In this document: positions 1-11,500 of the stretch, piece by piece
Layout: each line of letters starts with the position of its first letter
Numbering within the stretch: the stretch's first letter is position 1
Assembly: GCF_022539505.1 (NCBI RefSeq)
Contig: NC_061514.1
Coordinates: 253,444,124 to 253,508,123 of the forward strand
DNA length: 64,000 bases
Direction of reading: 5' to 3'
DNA from: Lolium rigidum
Taxonomy: Eukaryota > Streptophyta > Magnoliopsida > Poales > Poaceae
Made by a program: the position numbers and the translations under genes
The notes under the pieces: generated by a model
The model's input: the letters and a program-made list of their open reading frames with translations, nothing else
What the model was told of the DNA's origin: nothing
Database searches by the model: none

Positions 1-977
1 GCTCGCTCCTCCAGCGCCGTGAACGTCGTGCCGGAGTCGATGATGAACCCGCCGCCGCCCATCGGCGACACCTGGAACACGGCGGGGTCGATCGGCAGCA
101 GGGTCTCGTCGACGCTGATCCCTTCCAGGTTGAGGTAGTAGTAGGAGCTCGTGCGCCCGACAACGGCTGGGTTTGGCGCGAACGGCGTGGACTTGGCGGC
201 GGTCGAGAGGGCCGTCGCCGACGGGCCGAGGAAGAGTGGGCTCGCCGTCTTGTCGTTGAAGGGCGTGAAGCAGTAGGAGAACCTCGTGACACCCAGCTGA
301 GACACCAGCGACAGTGGCCCCCTCCCCAACCCGACCAGACCGGACGAGTTGTCCGTGCTGCCGTGGTTCTCCGTGCCGCAGCCGAAGGCGATGCCGTGCA
401 CGGCGGCGCCAGACTCGAAGGTCAACGTTTCCGTGGCGAGGACGCCGTCCGTCGAGGTGCCGTCGCCGTAGGAGAAGTAGTACGGGCAGCCGCGCTCGGG
501 CGCGGAGCAGCGCGAACTCGGGTCGTCGCAGAGCGTGGAGCGGCACGAGACGTTGGCGTAGGTGGCGGACCTGGCCGGCGCGTACAGCGGCGCGGGCTGC
601 GGGAAGCACTTCCGGCAGGGCGCGTCGCACTGCGTCCAGATGAGGTCGCTGCCCGTGTCGAGGACGGCGGTGAGCGCGAGCGGCGGCGTGCCGATGGCGA
701 GGTCGACGAGGTACGTCGCCGTGCTCGCGTGCACTGTCGCCGTTCCTTCAATGCCGTCGCCCTTGAGCGTTGCAGTGGATGAGATGCCAGTGTCAAGCAG
801 GCCGTTGACGCGGCGGTGGCTCCGTTCGGCGGCGCGGCGGATGCGTTCGGTCCCCGTGAAGTCGCCGCGGGTGTCTGCGTGACTTAGCTCCAGACGGATG
901 CCACGGCTCGACGCACTGGAAGTCGACGGCAGCAAGAGGAGGAGCCAGAGGAGAAGATATCTCTCTGACGACGCCAT
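1..977 (-). CDS. Nepenthesin-type aspartic protease, N-terminal part (runs off the window)
   Basis: Reading the minus strand from the ATG at 977 gives 325 codons without a stop up to the window edge. Residues 1-22 form a signal peptide (charged start, then a Leu-rich core). The first catalytic motif, DTGSDLIWTQC, has its Asp at residue 107 (about position 659). It is followed by the Cys-rich nepenthesin-type insert with C117, C121 and C124. The flap region contains SYGDGT, and the second catalytic motif DSGTT has its Asp at residue 314 (position 38). Two catalytic Asp residues with these surroundings define pepsin family A1; the Cys-rich insert places it with plant nepenthesin/CDR1-like enzymes, which are secreted or vacuolar endopeptidases. 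No intron is visible, as is common in this subfamily. Codon use is strongly GC-rich, unlike the repeats around it. The C-terminal part lies outside the window. A specific role, for example in defence, cannot be read from the sequence. Confidence 0.93.
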   Translation of the reverse strand, partial: MASSERYLLLWLLLLLPSTSSASSRGIRLELSHADTRGDFTGTERIRRAAERSHRRVNGLLDTGISSTATLKGDGIEGTATVHASTATYLVDLAIGTPPLALTAVLDTGSDLIWTQCDAPCRKCFPQPAPLYAPARSATYANVSCRSTLCDDPSSRCSAPERGCPYYFSYGDGTSTDGVLATETLTFESGAAVHGIAFGCGTENHGSTDNSSGLVGLGRGPLSLVSQLGVTRFSYCFTPFNDKTASPLFLGPSATALSTAAKSTPFAPNPAVVGRTSSYYYLNLEGISVDETLLPIDPAVFQVSPMGGGGFIIDSGTTFTALEER

Positions 978-1229
978 TGTTTCCTAGAAGTGGAAAAGAA
1001 ATCAGAGATCGCACTATAGCTTGTTGGACGTTGGTGATTTTGGGTTCTATCAGCTCGTTCTTTGGTGGTCTGGTGGATATGTTGAATCGTCTAATGACGA
1101 TCTATTCTCGAGGAGTGGCTCCGAAGTGCATCCCACGTCGCTACAACATTGGCCTCTTCCTCTAGCTCCATTTTCTTTTATTTTCACCGGAGGTGTATCT
1201 GCCTCGGTCCTGAACTGCTGATCCATATA

Positions 1230-1462
1230 CTACGTCCGTTAATTAAATTAAATTGAGCACCAAAATTTTAAGACAAACTTTGACCGAAAAATGGAGCTAC
1301 AAAATCTTAATTATATTATACGTAACTAATATCATTAGACTCGTATTGAAAAAATTTAATGATACTAATTTTAGAACAACATTTTTTATGAACAATTTCA
1401 GAGCAATTTTAGTCAAAGACAAAAGCTCGTGAAACAAAAATGTCTTATTCATTAAAATGTAG
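1230..1462. mobile_element. Degenerate Stowaway-type MITE
   Basis: The left end reads TA then CTACGTCCGTTAATTAAA. The interior aligns by eye, in opposite orientation, to the better preserved Stowaway at 5387-5622: shared stretches include the block around ACAAAATCTTAATTATATTA and the block around TCGTATTGAAAA. The right terminus (about 1450-1462) is decayed and the TA duplication there is not preserved. Stowaway elements are short nonautonomous Tc1/mariner relatives. The right boundary is approximate. Confidence 0.65.
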
Positions 1463-1549
1463 GAAGCGGAAGGCCCAGCTTACAATTCAATGTTACATTC
1501 GTAACCTTTTTTTTTTAAGTTACATTCGTAGCTGAGTTGGGTCGCGGAC

Positions 1550-3161
1550 GAGTATATAGCATAAAACTACCACTTTCTATGCAAAATTTCGGAAAACTAC
1601 CACTTTTCGTTCCAATCGCATAGAACTACCATATTTGACGCATGTTGCCTCAGATAGTACTAATCCTGAATTTAACACGAATTGATAGCCGTTCCGACAA
1701 CGCTGGTCCACTGGCAGGCATGATGTGGCACCCTAGAGTCCGTTGTTTTGTACATAGATCCTTAAGTTTTGATGGCATATTACGCACGGGTCCCTCGTGT
1801 CTCGTAGTTTTCAAATAATCACATATTATTTTTCAAACCTTCATAACTTTAAATACTAATTCAAATCAAAAAACTTTTAATATGAAAAGTACTCGGAAAT
1901 GTTTGAATATTTCAAATATAAACTTTTTGAAACCTTCATAACTTTTGAATACTAATTCAAATGGAAAAACTTATAATATGAAAAGTGCTCAGAAATGTTT
2001 GAATATTTCAAATATAATTTTTTTTAAACCTTCATAACTTTTGAATACCCATTCAACTGGAACAACTTATATCATGAAAAGTGCTCAGAAATGTTTGAAT
2101 ATTTCAAATTAAACTTTTTAAAACCTTCATAACTTTTAAATACCAATTCAAATGGAAAACTTATAACATGAAAAATGCTCAAAAATGTTTGAATATTTTC
2201 TAATAAATTTATAACTTTTTAAAACTCTCTATGCATAGTATCTATGTTAGAAATAGATTCCTTGGATTTTTCTAATAAATTTAGACATATTATTTATATT
2301 ATTTAGGGCTGTAGAAAGTTATGAATTTTCAAAGTTTACATTATGAATAGAAGTAATTTATTTGTTTGTAAATTTTAATTATCTAAAATAGTGAACTAAA
2401 TTTATATATTTGAAATATTAAAACATTTCTGACCACTTTTCCTGTTATAAGGTTTTCCATTTGAATTGCTATTCAACAGTTATGAAGGTTTTAAAAAGTT
2501 TAAATTTGAAATATTCAAACATTTCTGAGCACTTTTCATGTTATAAGTTTTTCCATTTGAATTATTATTCAAAAGTTATGAAGGTTTCAAAAAGTTTGTA
2601 TTTGAAATATTCAAACAGTTCTGAGCACTTTTCATATTAAAAGTTTTTCGATTTGAATTAGTATTTAAAAGTTATGAAGGTTTGAAAAAGTTTGTATTTA
2701 AAATATTCAAACAGTTCTAAGCACTTTTCATGTTATACGTTTTTCCATTTAAATTATTATTCAAAAGTTATGAAGGTTTCAAAAAGTTTGTATTTGAAAT
2801 ATTCAAACAGTTCTGAGCACTTTTCATATTAAAAGTTTTTCGATTTGAATTAGTATTGCAAAGTTATGAAAGTTTGAAAAATAAATAGGTGATTATTTGA
2901 AAACGGCGAGACACGAGGGACCCCTGTGTAATTTTCCTTCAAAACTTAAGGACTTATCTAAAAAACGACTGACTCTAGGGTGCCACATCATGCCTGTCAG
3001 TGGGCCAGCGTTGTCGGAATGGCTATCAATTCGTATTCAATTCAGGATCAGTGCTATCTGAGACAATCTCCGTCAAATGTGGTAGTTCTATGTGATTGGA
3101 ACAAAAAGTGGTAGTTTTCCGAAATTTTGCATAGAAAGTAGTAGTTTTATGCTATATACTC
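1550..3161. mobile_element. 1.6-kb foldback DNA transposon with long inverted repeats
   Basis: The termini GAGTATATAGCATAAAACTA (1550) and its inverse (ending 3161) begin inverted repeats that stay alignable for about 300 bp. The element is flanked by the direct repeat GGTCGCGGAC at 1540-1549 and 3162-3171, a target-site duplication of 8-10 bp depending on where the terminal base is assigned. The centre is AT-rich. The left arm has a roughly 96-bp unit repeated about four times (CCTTCATAAC at about 1838, 1933, 2029, 2124), and the right arm has the same unit inverted about five times (about 2482, 2578, 2674, 2770, 2866). There is no coding capacity. The duplication length suits a Mutator-like or foldback element; the superfamily is inferred. 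Confidence 0.85.
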
Positions 3162-3171
3162 GGTCGCGGAC

Positions 3172-3635
3172 CTTTTCCTCTCTTGCGAACCAAGTGAGGC
3201 CTCCTTCTCAATCAAAAAACTGAATCAAAATACACCTTTGGTACAAAATCGACAATCTCACAAGGATAAAATATCAGTAATTTTCTATTTACCGGAGGAA
3301 GAGGTAGAATCTTAGTCAAATATAATTTCTAAGTTGGGACTTTTATATCGACTAAATCAAGAAATTCGATTTCACTATGATATGTCCACTGAAATCTTTT
3401 GATGCAACATTTCTTGTTTCCAGGAGCTCTGGGATGGTTGCTCAAGCTTCCATGATTTGAGGCCTCGTTTTTGGACGGCTGTAAATCGAAATGTTGCGGT
3501 TTCTCTACACAAGGGAATAAAGGCTCAAGATCATAAAGACCTATATATGGGGAGACTTTGATGAGCTCGGCCGTGATGAAAGTAATTACTACCATAGACT
3601 AGTATCATGCATATGATGCTACTAGTTTATGATAT
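3172..3635. other. Unassigned intergenic DNA
   Basis: Single-copy-looking AT-rich sequence between the foldback element and the solo LTR. The only long frame is an 88-codon minus-strand reading (3329-3595) with no recognisable motif, judged a chance frame. Confidence 0.5.
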
Positions 3636-5231
3636 TGCTTGTGACGGTACAGCACACGTCCGTTGGGAACCCTAAGAGGAAGGTATGATGCGTGCAACGG
3701 CAAGTTTTTCCCTCAGTAAGAAACCAAGGTTATTGAACCAGTAGAAGTCAAGGAGCACGTGAAGGTTGTTGGTGGCGGAGTGTAGTGCGGCGCAACACCA
3801 GGGATTTCGGCGCCAACGTGGAATCTGCACAACACAATCAAAGTACTTTGCCCCAACGTAACAGTGAGGTTGTCAATCTCACCGGCTTGCTGTAACAAAG
3901 GATTAGATGTATAGTGTGGAAGATGATGTTTGCGAAGAACAGTAAGAACAAGTATTGCAGTAGATTGTATTCGATGTAAAAGAATGGACCGGGATCCACA
4001 GTTCACTAGTGATGTCTCTCCAATAAGATATAGCATGTTTGGTGAACAAATTACAGTTGGGCAATTGACAAATAAAGAGGGCATCACAATGCACATACAT
4101 ATCATGATGAGTAGTGTGAAATTCAATTGGGCATTACGACAAAGTACATAGACCGCTATCCAGCATGCATCTATGCGTAAAAAGTCCACCTTCAGGTTAG
4201 CATCCGCACCCCTTCCGAGTATTAAGTTGCAAACAACGAGACAATTGCATTAAGTATGGTGCGTAATGTAATCAACACAAATATCTTTAGACAAAGCATT
4301 GATGTTTTATCCCTAGTGGCAACAACACATCCACAACCTTAGAACTTTTCGTCACTTGTCCCGGATTAAATGGAGGCATGAACCCACTATCGAGCATAAA
4401 TACTCCCTCTTGGAGTTACAAGTATCAACTTGGCTAGAGCCTCTACTAGCAACAGAGAGCATGCAAGATCATAAACAACACATATATGATAGATTGATAA
4501 TCAACATAACATAGTATTCCATATTCATCGGATCCCAACAAACGCAACATGTAGCATTACAAATAGATGATCTTGATCATGTTAGGCAGCTCACAAGATC
4601 CAACAATGATAGCACATGAGGAGAAGACAACCATCTAGCTACTGCTATGGACCCATAGTCCAGGGGTGAACTACTCAGACATCAATCCGGAGGCGATCAT
4701 GGTGATGAAGAGTCCTCCGGGAGATGATTCCCCTCTCCGGCAGGGTGCCGGAGGTGATTTCCTGAATCCCCCGAGATGGGATTGGCGGCGGCGGCGTCTC
4801 TGGAAGGTTTTCCGTATCGTGGCTCTCGGTACTGGGGTATCCGCGACGAAGGCTTTAAGTAGGCGGAATGGTAGGTTTAGGGGCGTCACGAGGGGCCCAC
4901 ACAACAGGGCGGCGTGAGCCCCTCCTTGGCCGCGCCGCCTTAGTGTGGCGCCACCTCGTGGCCCCACTTCGTATCTCCTTCGGTCTTCTGGAAGCTTCGT
5001 GGAAAAATAAGCCCCTGGGCGTTGATTTCGTCCAATTCCGAGAATATTTCTTTTGTAGGATTTCTGAAACAAAAAACAGCGTGAAAACAACAAGCGGCTC
5101 TTCGGCATCTTGTCAATAGGTTAGTGCCGGAAAATGTATAAATATGACATAAAATGTGTATAAAACATGTGAGTATCATCATAAAAGTAGCATGGAACAT
5201 AAGAAATTATAGATACGTTTGAGACGTATCA
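3636..5231 (-). repeat. Solo LTR of an Athila-like Gypsy element (same family as G2)
   Basis: On the minus strand the unit starts TGATACGTCTCAAACGTATC (at 5231) and ends in CA at 3636, flanked by the 5-bp duplication GATAT at 3631-3635 and 5232-5236. Along its 1.6 kb it matches both LTRs of element G2 (27630-38030 and 49292-50895), including the GC-rich block around 4690-4960. No internal region, primer site or second LTR adjoins it. A single LTR with an intact duplication is the classic product of recombination between the two LTRs of one element. Confidence 0.93.
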
Positions 5232-5386
5232 GATATCACCCCTGTAATGCATAGTATTATAAGGTAATATCATAGTTTTATTATATTTAATGTTTTGTAG
5301 AATCTCAATGCAAATTTATGTGCAAGATGCATTTGTCATCAAGTTTTCTAGTTTTACGTGCTATGATACGGTATCTATCTATGATA

Positions 5387-5622
5387 CTACCTCCGTTTCA
5401 AGAAATAAGACGTCCTCGTTTTACGAGCTTTTTGTTTGACCAAAAATTACTTCAAATAGATAAAGATTGTTTGTATGAAATTAGTATCATTAAAAAGTAC
5501 TTTTCAATACGAATCCAACGATACTATATACATATAATATAATCAAGATTTTGTTGCTCAATTTTTATGGTTAAAGTTCATCTTGAAATACGCGTGCGTC
5601 TTATTCCTTGAAACGGAGATAG
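5387..5622. mobile_element. Stowaway MITE
   Basis: The inverted termini CTACCTCCGTTTCAAGAAAT and CTATCTCCGTTTCAAGGAAT (inverse, ending 5622) are flanked by TA on both sides (5385-5386 and 5623-5624). The length of 236 bp and the CTNCCTCCGT-type terminus are typical of grass Stowaway elements. There is no coding capacity. Confidence 0.92.
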
Positions 5623-5710
5623 TACTACTTTCACTCCTCTCCTCATTAATAGTTGTGCTACATCAGACTTTGCATGATACTACATATGATTCACATTGTG
5701 GTGAGTCTTA

Positions 5711-7834
5711 GAGCATCTCCAGTCGCGTCCCCCAAACCGTCCCCCAAAGCGATTTGGGGCGCGCCGGACAAAAAAAGCGTTCCAGCCGCGTCCCCCAAAG
5801 CCCTTTTTTGTCCGGCGCGCCCCGATACGGTGTCCGGCGCCCCGAGCCCGTCCCCGTCCCACGGGGGACGCACCGGGGACGCCGGACACAACGAAAGCGA
5901 GGCGGGCTCCCACATGTCGGCGACTATTTGCATAAACCGTTGGTTCGCGCCTCTTTTCTCGTCGCTCCTTCCTTCCCGCGCCTCCCACCCCACCGCCGCC
6001 GCTGGATTTCCCGGCCGTTTGGGCGATCTGTGCTGCGAGTCAGCACCGTTGTCGCAGTCGGGGCTCCCGCCGGTCGTGCCGCCGCCGCCGCGTCGCCAGC
6101 GCCTCCCGAAACGCGCCGTCAAATCCGCCCCGCCTCCGCGCACAGAAGGTGCTCGACGACTTGCCAGGTAGGCGCGATTGGTCGCTGTTTGTTGCGTCGT
6201 CTGCCTCGGCGCAATTTTAACCATTGATTTTGCTTTAGCCATGGACAGCGACGATGAGATGGTTGCCCTGCTGCTGGAGGACGAGCAAGCGTTCGACGAC
6301 GACCTGCGGGAGCATTTGCCGATCATCGCCTCCCTCCAGGACATGCTTGACGCCGAGGCGGAGAAGAGGAAGAGGCCGCGCCGCGGAGGATCAAGGCCGG
6401 GAAGAAGGAAGTCGAAGCCCCGGCAGAGGATGGAGGGGCATGCCATGCTGCACAACGACTACTTCGCCGACGGGGCAACACATGCCGACAATTTTCGGCG
6501 CCGGTACGAGGATGAGCAAGGGCCTGTTCATGAATATCCTCCTCGGCGTTCGAGAGTTCGACCCCTACTTCAAGCTCAAGCTCGACGCTGTAGGCGTTCT
6601 CGGGTTCTCATCCATTCGGAAGTGCACCGCCGCCATGAGGATGCTTGCATACGGAGCACCCGCCGATACACAAGACGACTACCTTCGCATGAGTGAGTCT
6701 ACGCCATTGAGTGCATGTACAAGTTTTGCCGAGCTGTGGTGGGAAAGTTTGGCAAATACTACTTGAGAGGGCCAACTGAGGAAGAGACTGCAAGGATCAT
6801 GGCACAAAATGCTGCCAGAGGATTTCTGGAATGCTTGGAAGCATCGATTGCATGCACTGGGCATGGAAGAACTGCCCGTTTGCTTGGCAAGGTATATACA
6901 AAGGCCGTCATGGATATTGCAGTGTGGTGCTTGAAGCCGTGGCGATTATGACTGTGGATTTGGCATTCTTTCTTTGGCATGGCGGGATCACACAATGACA
7001 TCAACGTGTTGCGAGCGGTCTCCGGTGTTCAGCGGACTAGTGGAAGGGCATGCTCCACCATGCAACTATGAGATCAATGGCCACCAATATACCAAAGGCT
7101 ATTATCTAGCCGATGGTATATATCCAAAATGGGCCACTTTTGTCAAAACAATCTCGAATCCATCAGGTCCGAAGAATTCTCACTTTGCTACACGACAGGA
7201 GGCTTGCAGGGAAGGATGTCGAGCGGGCATTTGGTGTGCTTCAAGCACAATTTGCCATTGTCCGGTACCCTGCTTCTAAGATGGTCTCACGACCAAATGT
7301 GGGAGGTGATGCAGGCTTGTGTGATCATGCACAACATGATCATCGAGGATGACCGCAAGAATCATGTTAGGTCACATGTTGGTCCCTATGAGTGTCAAGG
7401 ACCTCTCGCGGAGGTTGATCATGAGGTGCCTGCAGATTTTGCTGATTTTGTGGTCATGCACGCAGAGATCCGTGACAAGCAATGTGCATGAGCAACTTCA
7501 AGCTGATCTCGTTGAGCATTTGTGGAGGATCAAAGGAAATACCGTGGCACCTTGATGTATCATCTAGCCCTTTTTATTATATTTGATTACTTGTTTTATT
7601 GTTTGTTGTAATTTAATTTGAAAACAATCCTCGAAAACATTTTTTTTCATATGCTACATTTGATATAAATGGTTTATGTGTTAAAAAAATTATTTTAAAT
7701 GTTTGGGGGCGGCGTTTGGGGGACGCGGCTGGGGAGCGACGTCCCCCAAACGCGGCACGAACAAAACACGTCCCCCAAACGCTCAATCCGACGCGCTTTG
7801 GGGGACGGTTTGGGGGACACGACTGGAGATGCTC
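5711..7834 (+). mobile_element. PIF/Harbinger transposon, decayed
   Basis: The terminal inverted repeats start GAGCATCTCCAGTCGCGTCC (5711) and end GGACACGACTGGAGATGCTC (7834), with the 3-bp duplication TTA at 5708-5710 and 7835-7837. TTA duplications and this GAGCATCTCCA-type terminus are typical of grass Harbinger elements. The subterminal regions are rich in GTCCCCCAAA and its inverse (5725-5820 and 7705-7820). The interior carries a frameshifted DDE transposase (6241-7555). A separate Myb-like second protein was not found, so the element could not mobilise itself even without the frameshifts. Confidence 0.93.
6241..7555 (+). pseudogene. Harbinger-type DDE transposase pseudogene
   Basis: The reading starts MDSDDEMVALLLEDE at 6241 and is recognisable as the grass Harbinger nuclease/transposase, but it jumps frame several times (about 6500, 6700, 6900, 7190, 7270 and 7490). 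Pieces in order: the basic N-terminal region; GVREFDPYFKLKLDA near 6550; MRMLAYGAP near 6640; NAARGFLE near 6810; the first catalytic Asp in [10 protein letters not shown] near 6845; the second in YYLADGIYPKWATF near 7100-7140; the Glu in DVERAFGVLQ near 7217; and a C-terminal LVEHLWRIKG ending at the stop before 7555. All three DDE residues survive, but in different frames, so no functional enzyme can be made. The family cuts and reinserts DNA at TTA/TAA sites. Confidence 0.88.
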
Positions 7835-7837
7835 TTA

Positions 7838-8245
7838 GTAGCGAAAGGTCTACATGATAAGATTGCTCCTGCTTCCAAGTGTACTGACGTCGAAAAGGCG
7901 CAGGCTACTGCATTATCTACGGCACCATCTCTACCAAGATTTTAGGAATTTTCTCACTGAAGAGAATCCATTTGTCATGTGAAAGTTCTTGCGGGATAGT
8001 TCTATGGCCCGGCGCAGAAGGATGCGCGTGATACTTGGGTTGAGTGAACTTGTGCTTTTCAGATTTCGAGGATGTGGGTGGGTATAATTCAGCTCTATAT
8101 CGCGCAGCCTTTAGACTGAAACTCTGGGAAGAGAGATAACTGAGAATGACAGGATAGAGAAAACTTCGTCCTCAATGCACCCAACGAATTTTCAGCTCCA
8201 ATGGCAGTATTGGGCTGCCAAGTATGAAAAGTACCATGATCTGTT
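7838..8245 (+). other. Possible host-gene remnant left of the Copia insertion
   Basis: Between the Harbinger element and the Copia LTR lies unique-looking sequence. Near its end AATTTTCAG resembles a splice acceptor (to 8195). From 8196 an open frame reads LQWQYWAAKYEKYHDLF up to the Copia insertion and resumes after it at 13120, ending at a TAA at 13172-13174. Upstream frames (for example FRNFLTEENPF near 7945-7980) are interrupted by stops. I do not recognise the protein. It may be the last exon of a broken gene or a chance frame. Confidence 0.35.
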
Positions 8246-8443
8246 TGTTAAGTAGTTAGGCGTGCGTGTGTTGTAATCCCACCGGCCGAATTATAAGGCT
8301 TGAGTGGTTATCTAGATTATGTTCTAGATGGTTTCTTGTAACAAATCATGTATATCCCTTTTGGAGTTGTTAGGTTAAACTCCCTATATAAACACGCAAG
8401 ATGTGCCCCAAAGGGGTATGACACTTTAACCTAAACTTCTACA
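8246..8443 (+). repeat. 5' LTR of the Ale-type Copia
   Basis: The 198-bp repeat starts TGTTAAGTAGTTAGGCGTGC and ends CTTCTACA. It matches the 3' LTR at 12916-13114 with only a few differences. The CTCCCTATATAAACACGC stretch (about 8380-8397) supplies a TATA box for element transcription. Confidence 0.95.
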
Positions 8444-8456
8444 TGGTATCAGAGCG
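8444..8456 (+). other. Primer-binding site (tRNA-Met type)
   Basis: TGGTATCAGAGCG directly follows the LTR. TGGTATCAGAGC is the usual Copia site complementary to the 3' end of initiator tRNA-Met, where reverse transcription starts. Confidence 0.93.
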
Positions 8457-8532
8457 AATCCTCCTAAAACACATCTAGCGACAAAGCCTTCCGCCGCCGA
8501 GATCCCATCTCACGACGACACCGCCGGCCAAC

Positions 8533-11500
8533 ATGTCCTCCTCTTCTTCCTCAACACAGATCACTTCGGGAGGCTCCACCTTCGGCACAGGCGTGACGGA
8601 ACGGCTGGGCAAAGGCAACTTCATCCTCTGGCAAACTCAAGTTCTGCCGGCGGTCAGGGGTGCCCGTCTCATGGGATACCTAGATGGATCCATCGAGGCA
8701 CCCAAGGAAGAAATTGAAGTAAAAAAGGGCGACGAAACCGTCACCGAGCTGAACCCAGCTTATGAAGACTGGGTGGCGTCGGACCAGAAGGTCCTTAGCT
8801 TTCTCGTGGGATCTCTCTCACGAGAGGTTCTCCCCTACGCCGCTGGAGTGAAGACGGCGGCCGAGCTCTGGGAGATCCCGCAAGACATGTACGCGGCCAG
8901 ATCGCGTGCACACACCACCAACACCCGTATTGCTCTTGCTAGTGCTGAAAAGGGCAACAAATCTATGGGTGAATACGTCACCATGATGAAGTCTACGGAG
9001 AACGAGATGATCTCCGCCGGGAAGACTCTTGAAGATGAAGACATGGTCTCCTACATCCTCGCAGGCCTCAAGGACGACTCCTACACCGGGCTAGTCGCAG
9101 CCATCCTCGCCAGAACCGAGCCAATCACGGTGAGCGAACTTTATTCGCAGCTTCTGTCTTATGAAAGTCGTCAGCAGATGCTTCGTGGCGTCTCTCAATC
9201 GTCTGTCAATGCCGCTACCCACGATGGCCGTGGCCGCTTCGGTGGTCGTGGTGGAGGCCGAGGTGATCAAGGCCGTGGCCGCTTCGGTGGTCGTGATGGT
9301 GGCCAATGAAGCTACCACAATGGAGGCAACAACGGCGGCTACCACAACGGTGGTAACTACGGTCGTGGCCGCGGCAACTACAACAACAATGGCCGTGGCC
9401 GCGGCAACTACAACAACAATGGTGGCAACCATGGTGGTGGTGATCGCACACCGTGCTAGCTTTGCAATGTGGCGGGCCACACCGCCATGAACTGCTGGTA
9501 CCGCTTCGATCAGGACTTTGTTCCTCGCGAGCGGACAGCCGGCAACGCCAACTACAACAACAACGGCGGCGGTGGCTGGAACATCGATACCGGCGCCACC
9601 GATCACATCACAAGCGAGCTAGAAAGGCTGCATGCTCATGAACGTTATCATGGTGTTGATCAGGTGCACACTGCTAATGGTGCAGGTATGAATATTGCTC
9701 ACATTGGTAATTCTATTATTCCCGCTCATGATCAAAATATCCATCTAAAAAATGTCCTACATGTTCCTGATGCTACAAAAAATCTTGCCTCTGCACATCG
9801 ACTCACCAGAGATAACAACACTTTTGTTGAAATTCATCCTGAATTCTTTTGCATTAAGGATCAGGTCACGAGGAAGGTGCTGCTTGATGGACCATGCCGC
9901 GATGGTCTCTACCCTGTCCCCGAGTCATCATCATTTTCACCACCATGCAAGCAAGCTTATGGAGTCTCCAAGCTATCCCATCATAGATGGCATAGTCGGT
10001 TAGGCCATCCGGCCTCTCCCATAGTTCAGAGGGTTATTAGTCACAATAAACTTCCTTGTTCTAGTAAGAATAGTGAGTCGATATGTGAGGCTTGTCAAAA
10101 GGCAAAGAGTCACCAATTGCCTTATTCGAGATCCACTAGTGTCTCACACCATCCTTTAGAGTTGATTTACTCCGATGTATGGGGGCCTGCCCCTGATTCT
10201 TTTGGTCGTAAGAACTATTATGTTAGCTTCATTGATGATTTCAGCAAGTTTACATGGATTTATTTGATTAAACATTGCTCTGAAGTATTCAATATATTTC
10301 ATCAATTTCAAGCTCTTGTTGAACGACGCTTTGACAGAAAAATCATCACTCTCCAATCTGACTGGGGAGGAGAATATGAGCGATTAAATTCATTTTCTAA
10401 ACAAATTGGCATCACTCACCATGTTTCTTGTCCTCATGCCCATCAACAGAATGACGCTGCTGAGAGAAAACACAGACATATTGTTGAAGTTGGCCTCTCA
10501 CTCCTTGCTCAAGCATCCATGCCATTAAAATACTGGGATGAAGCATTCATCGCTGCGGTATATCTTATCAATCGCCTCCCTACCAAACTTCTTGAGTTTT
10601 CTACTCCTCTAGAAGTTCTTGAAAAAATTAAACCCGATTATCAGTCCATGCGCATTTTTGGGTGTGCTTGTTATCCCAATCTTCGACCTTTCAATGCTAG
10701 AAAACTAGAATACCGATCTACCCAATGTGTATTTCTAGGATATAGCAATCTTCACAAAGGTTTTAGGTGTCTTGATATTAATTCTGGTCGAGTCTATATT
10801 TCTCGGGACGTCATCTTCGATGAGACAATATTTCCTTTTGCTAAACTACATGCCAATGCAGGACAGCGTCTCCGTTCAGAAATTTTCCTCCTACCGTCCC
10901 ATCTCCTAAATCCATCTCAATTTGATCATGGGGGCGAATTTAGAATTGATCCAATTGAGGATGATATTCATACTACTGTTGCAACTAACAATAATCTTGA
11001 GACTGTGCACAGCAATGCAGAAGAAAACAGAGAAGAAAACAGAGAAGAACATGAAGCAGCAACCAGAGAAGAAAATGGAGTGGAAATTCCTTCGGAGCGT
11101 CATCGCATGATCCACCGTCATGGCGCGGAAGCCCAGGGTCGTGCGGGACCCGCTGCAAGCGAAACCGCGTCGCCTAGCTCCTCTCGTCAGCCACGCCTCC
11201 ACTCAGCGCGCGCCACGCCAGGTCGTGCGCTCGCACACACACGCGATGCTGGATCTTCTGCATCGCCCGCTACTGCTGCGTCCAGCCACACCAGCACGTC
11301 TGGATCCCGTGTGGAGACTGCCGATTCCGAGGCAGATTCAGCGCAGACCTCTGCAGATCCTGCTGCTCCGACACGATCTGCTCCGGGATCCACCCCAGAT
11401 GCGGCTGGATCTTCTGTGCCGGTTCAGAATACTGCATCGGCTGTGCCACGTGTGACTACTCGATTGCAAACCGGGAAAATACAGCCAAGGCAGTACAAGA

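Noticed and set aside
314..882. Several plus-strand frames at the left edge
   Set aside because: GC-rich shadows of the minus-strand aspartic protease, which has the catalytic motifs and a signal peptide.
4666..5119. Short frames recurring at 4666, 37464 and 50280
   Set aside because: They lie in the GC-rich part of the same LTR family in three copies; not genes.
9091..9606. Long Ala/Val/Thr-rich minus-strand frame
   Set aside because: Shadow of the Gly/Arg/Asn-rich repeat codons of the Copia gag on the other strand.
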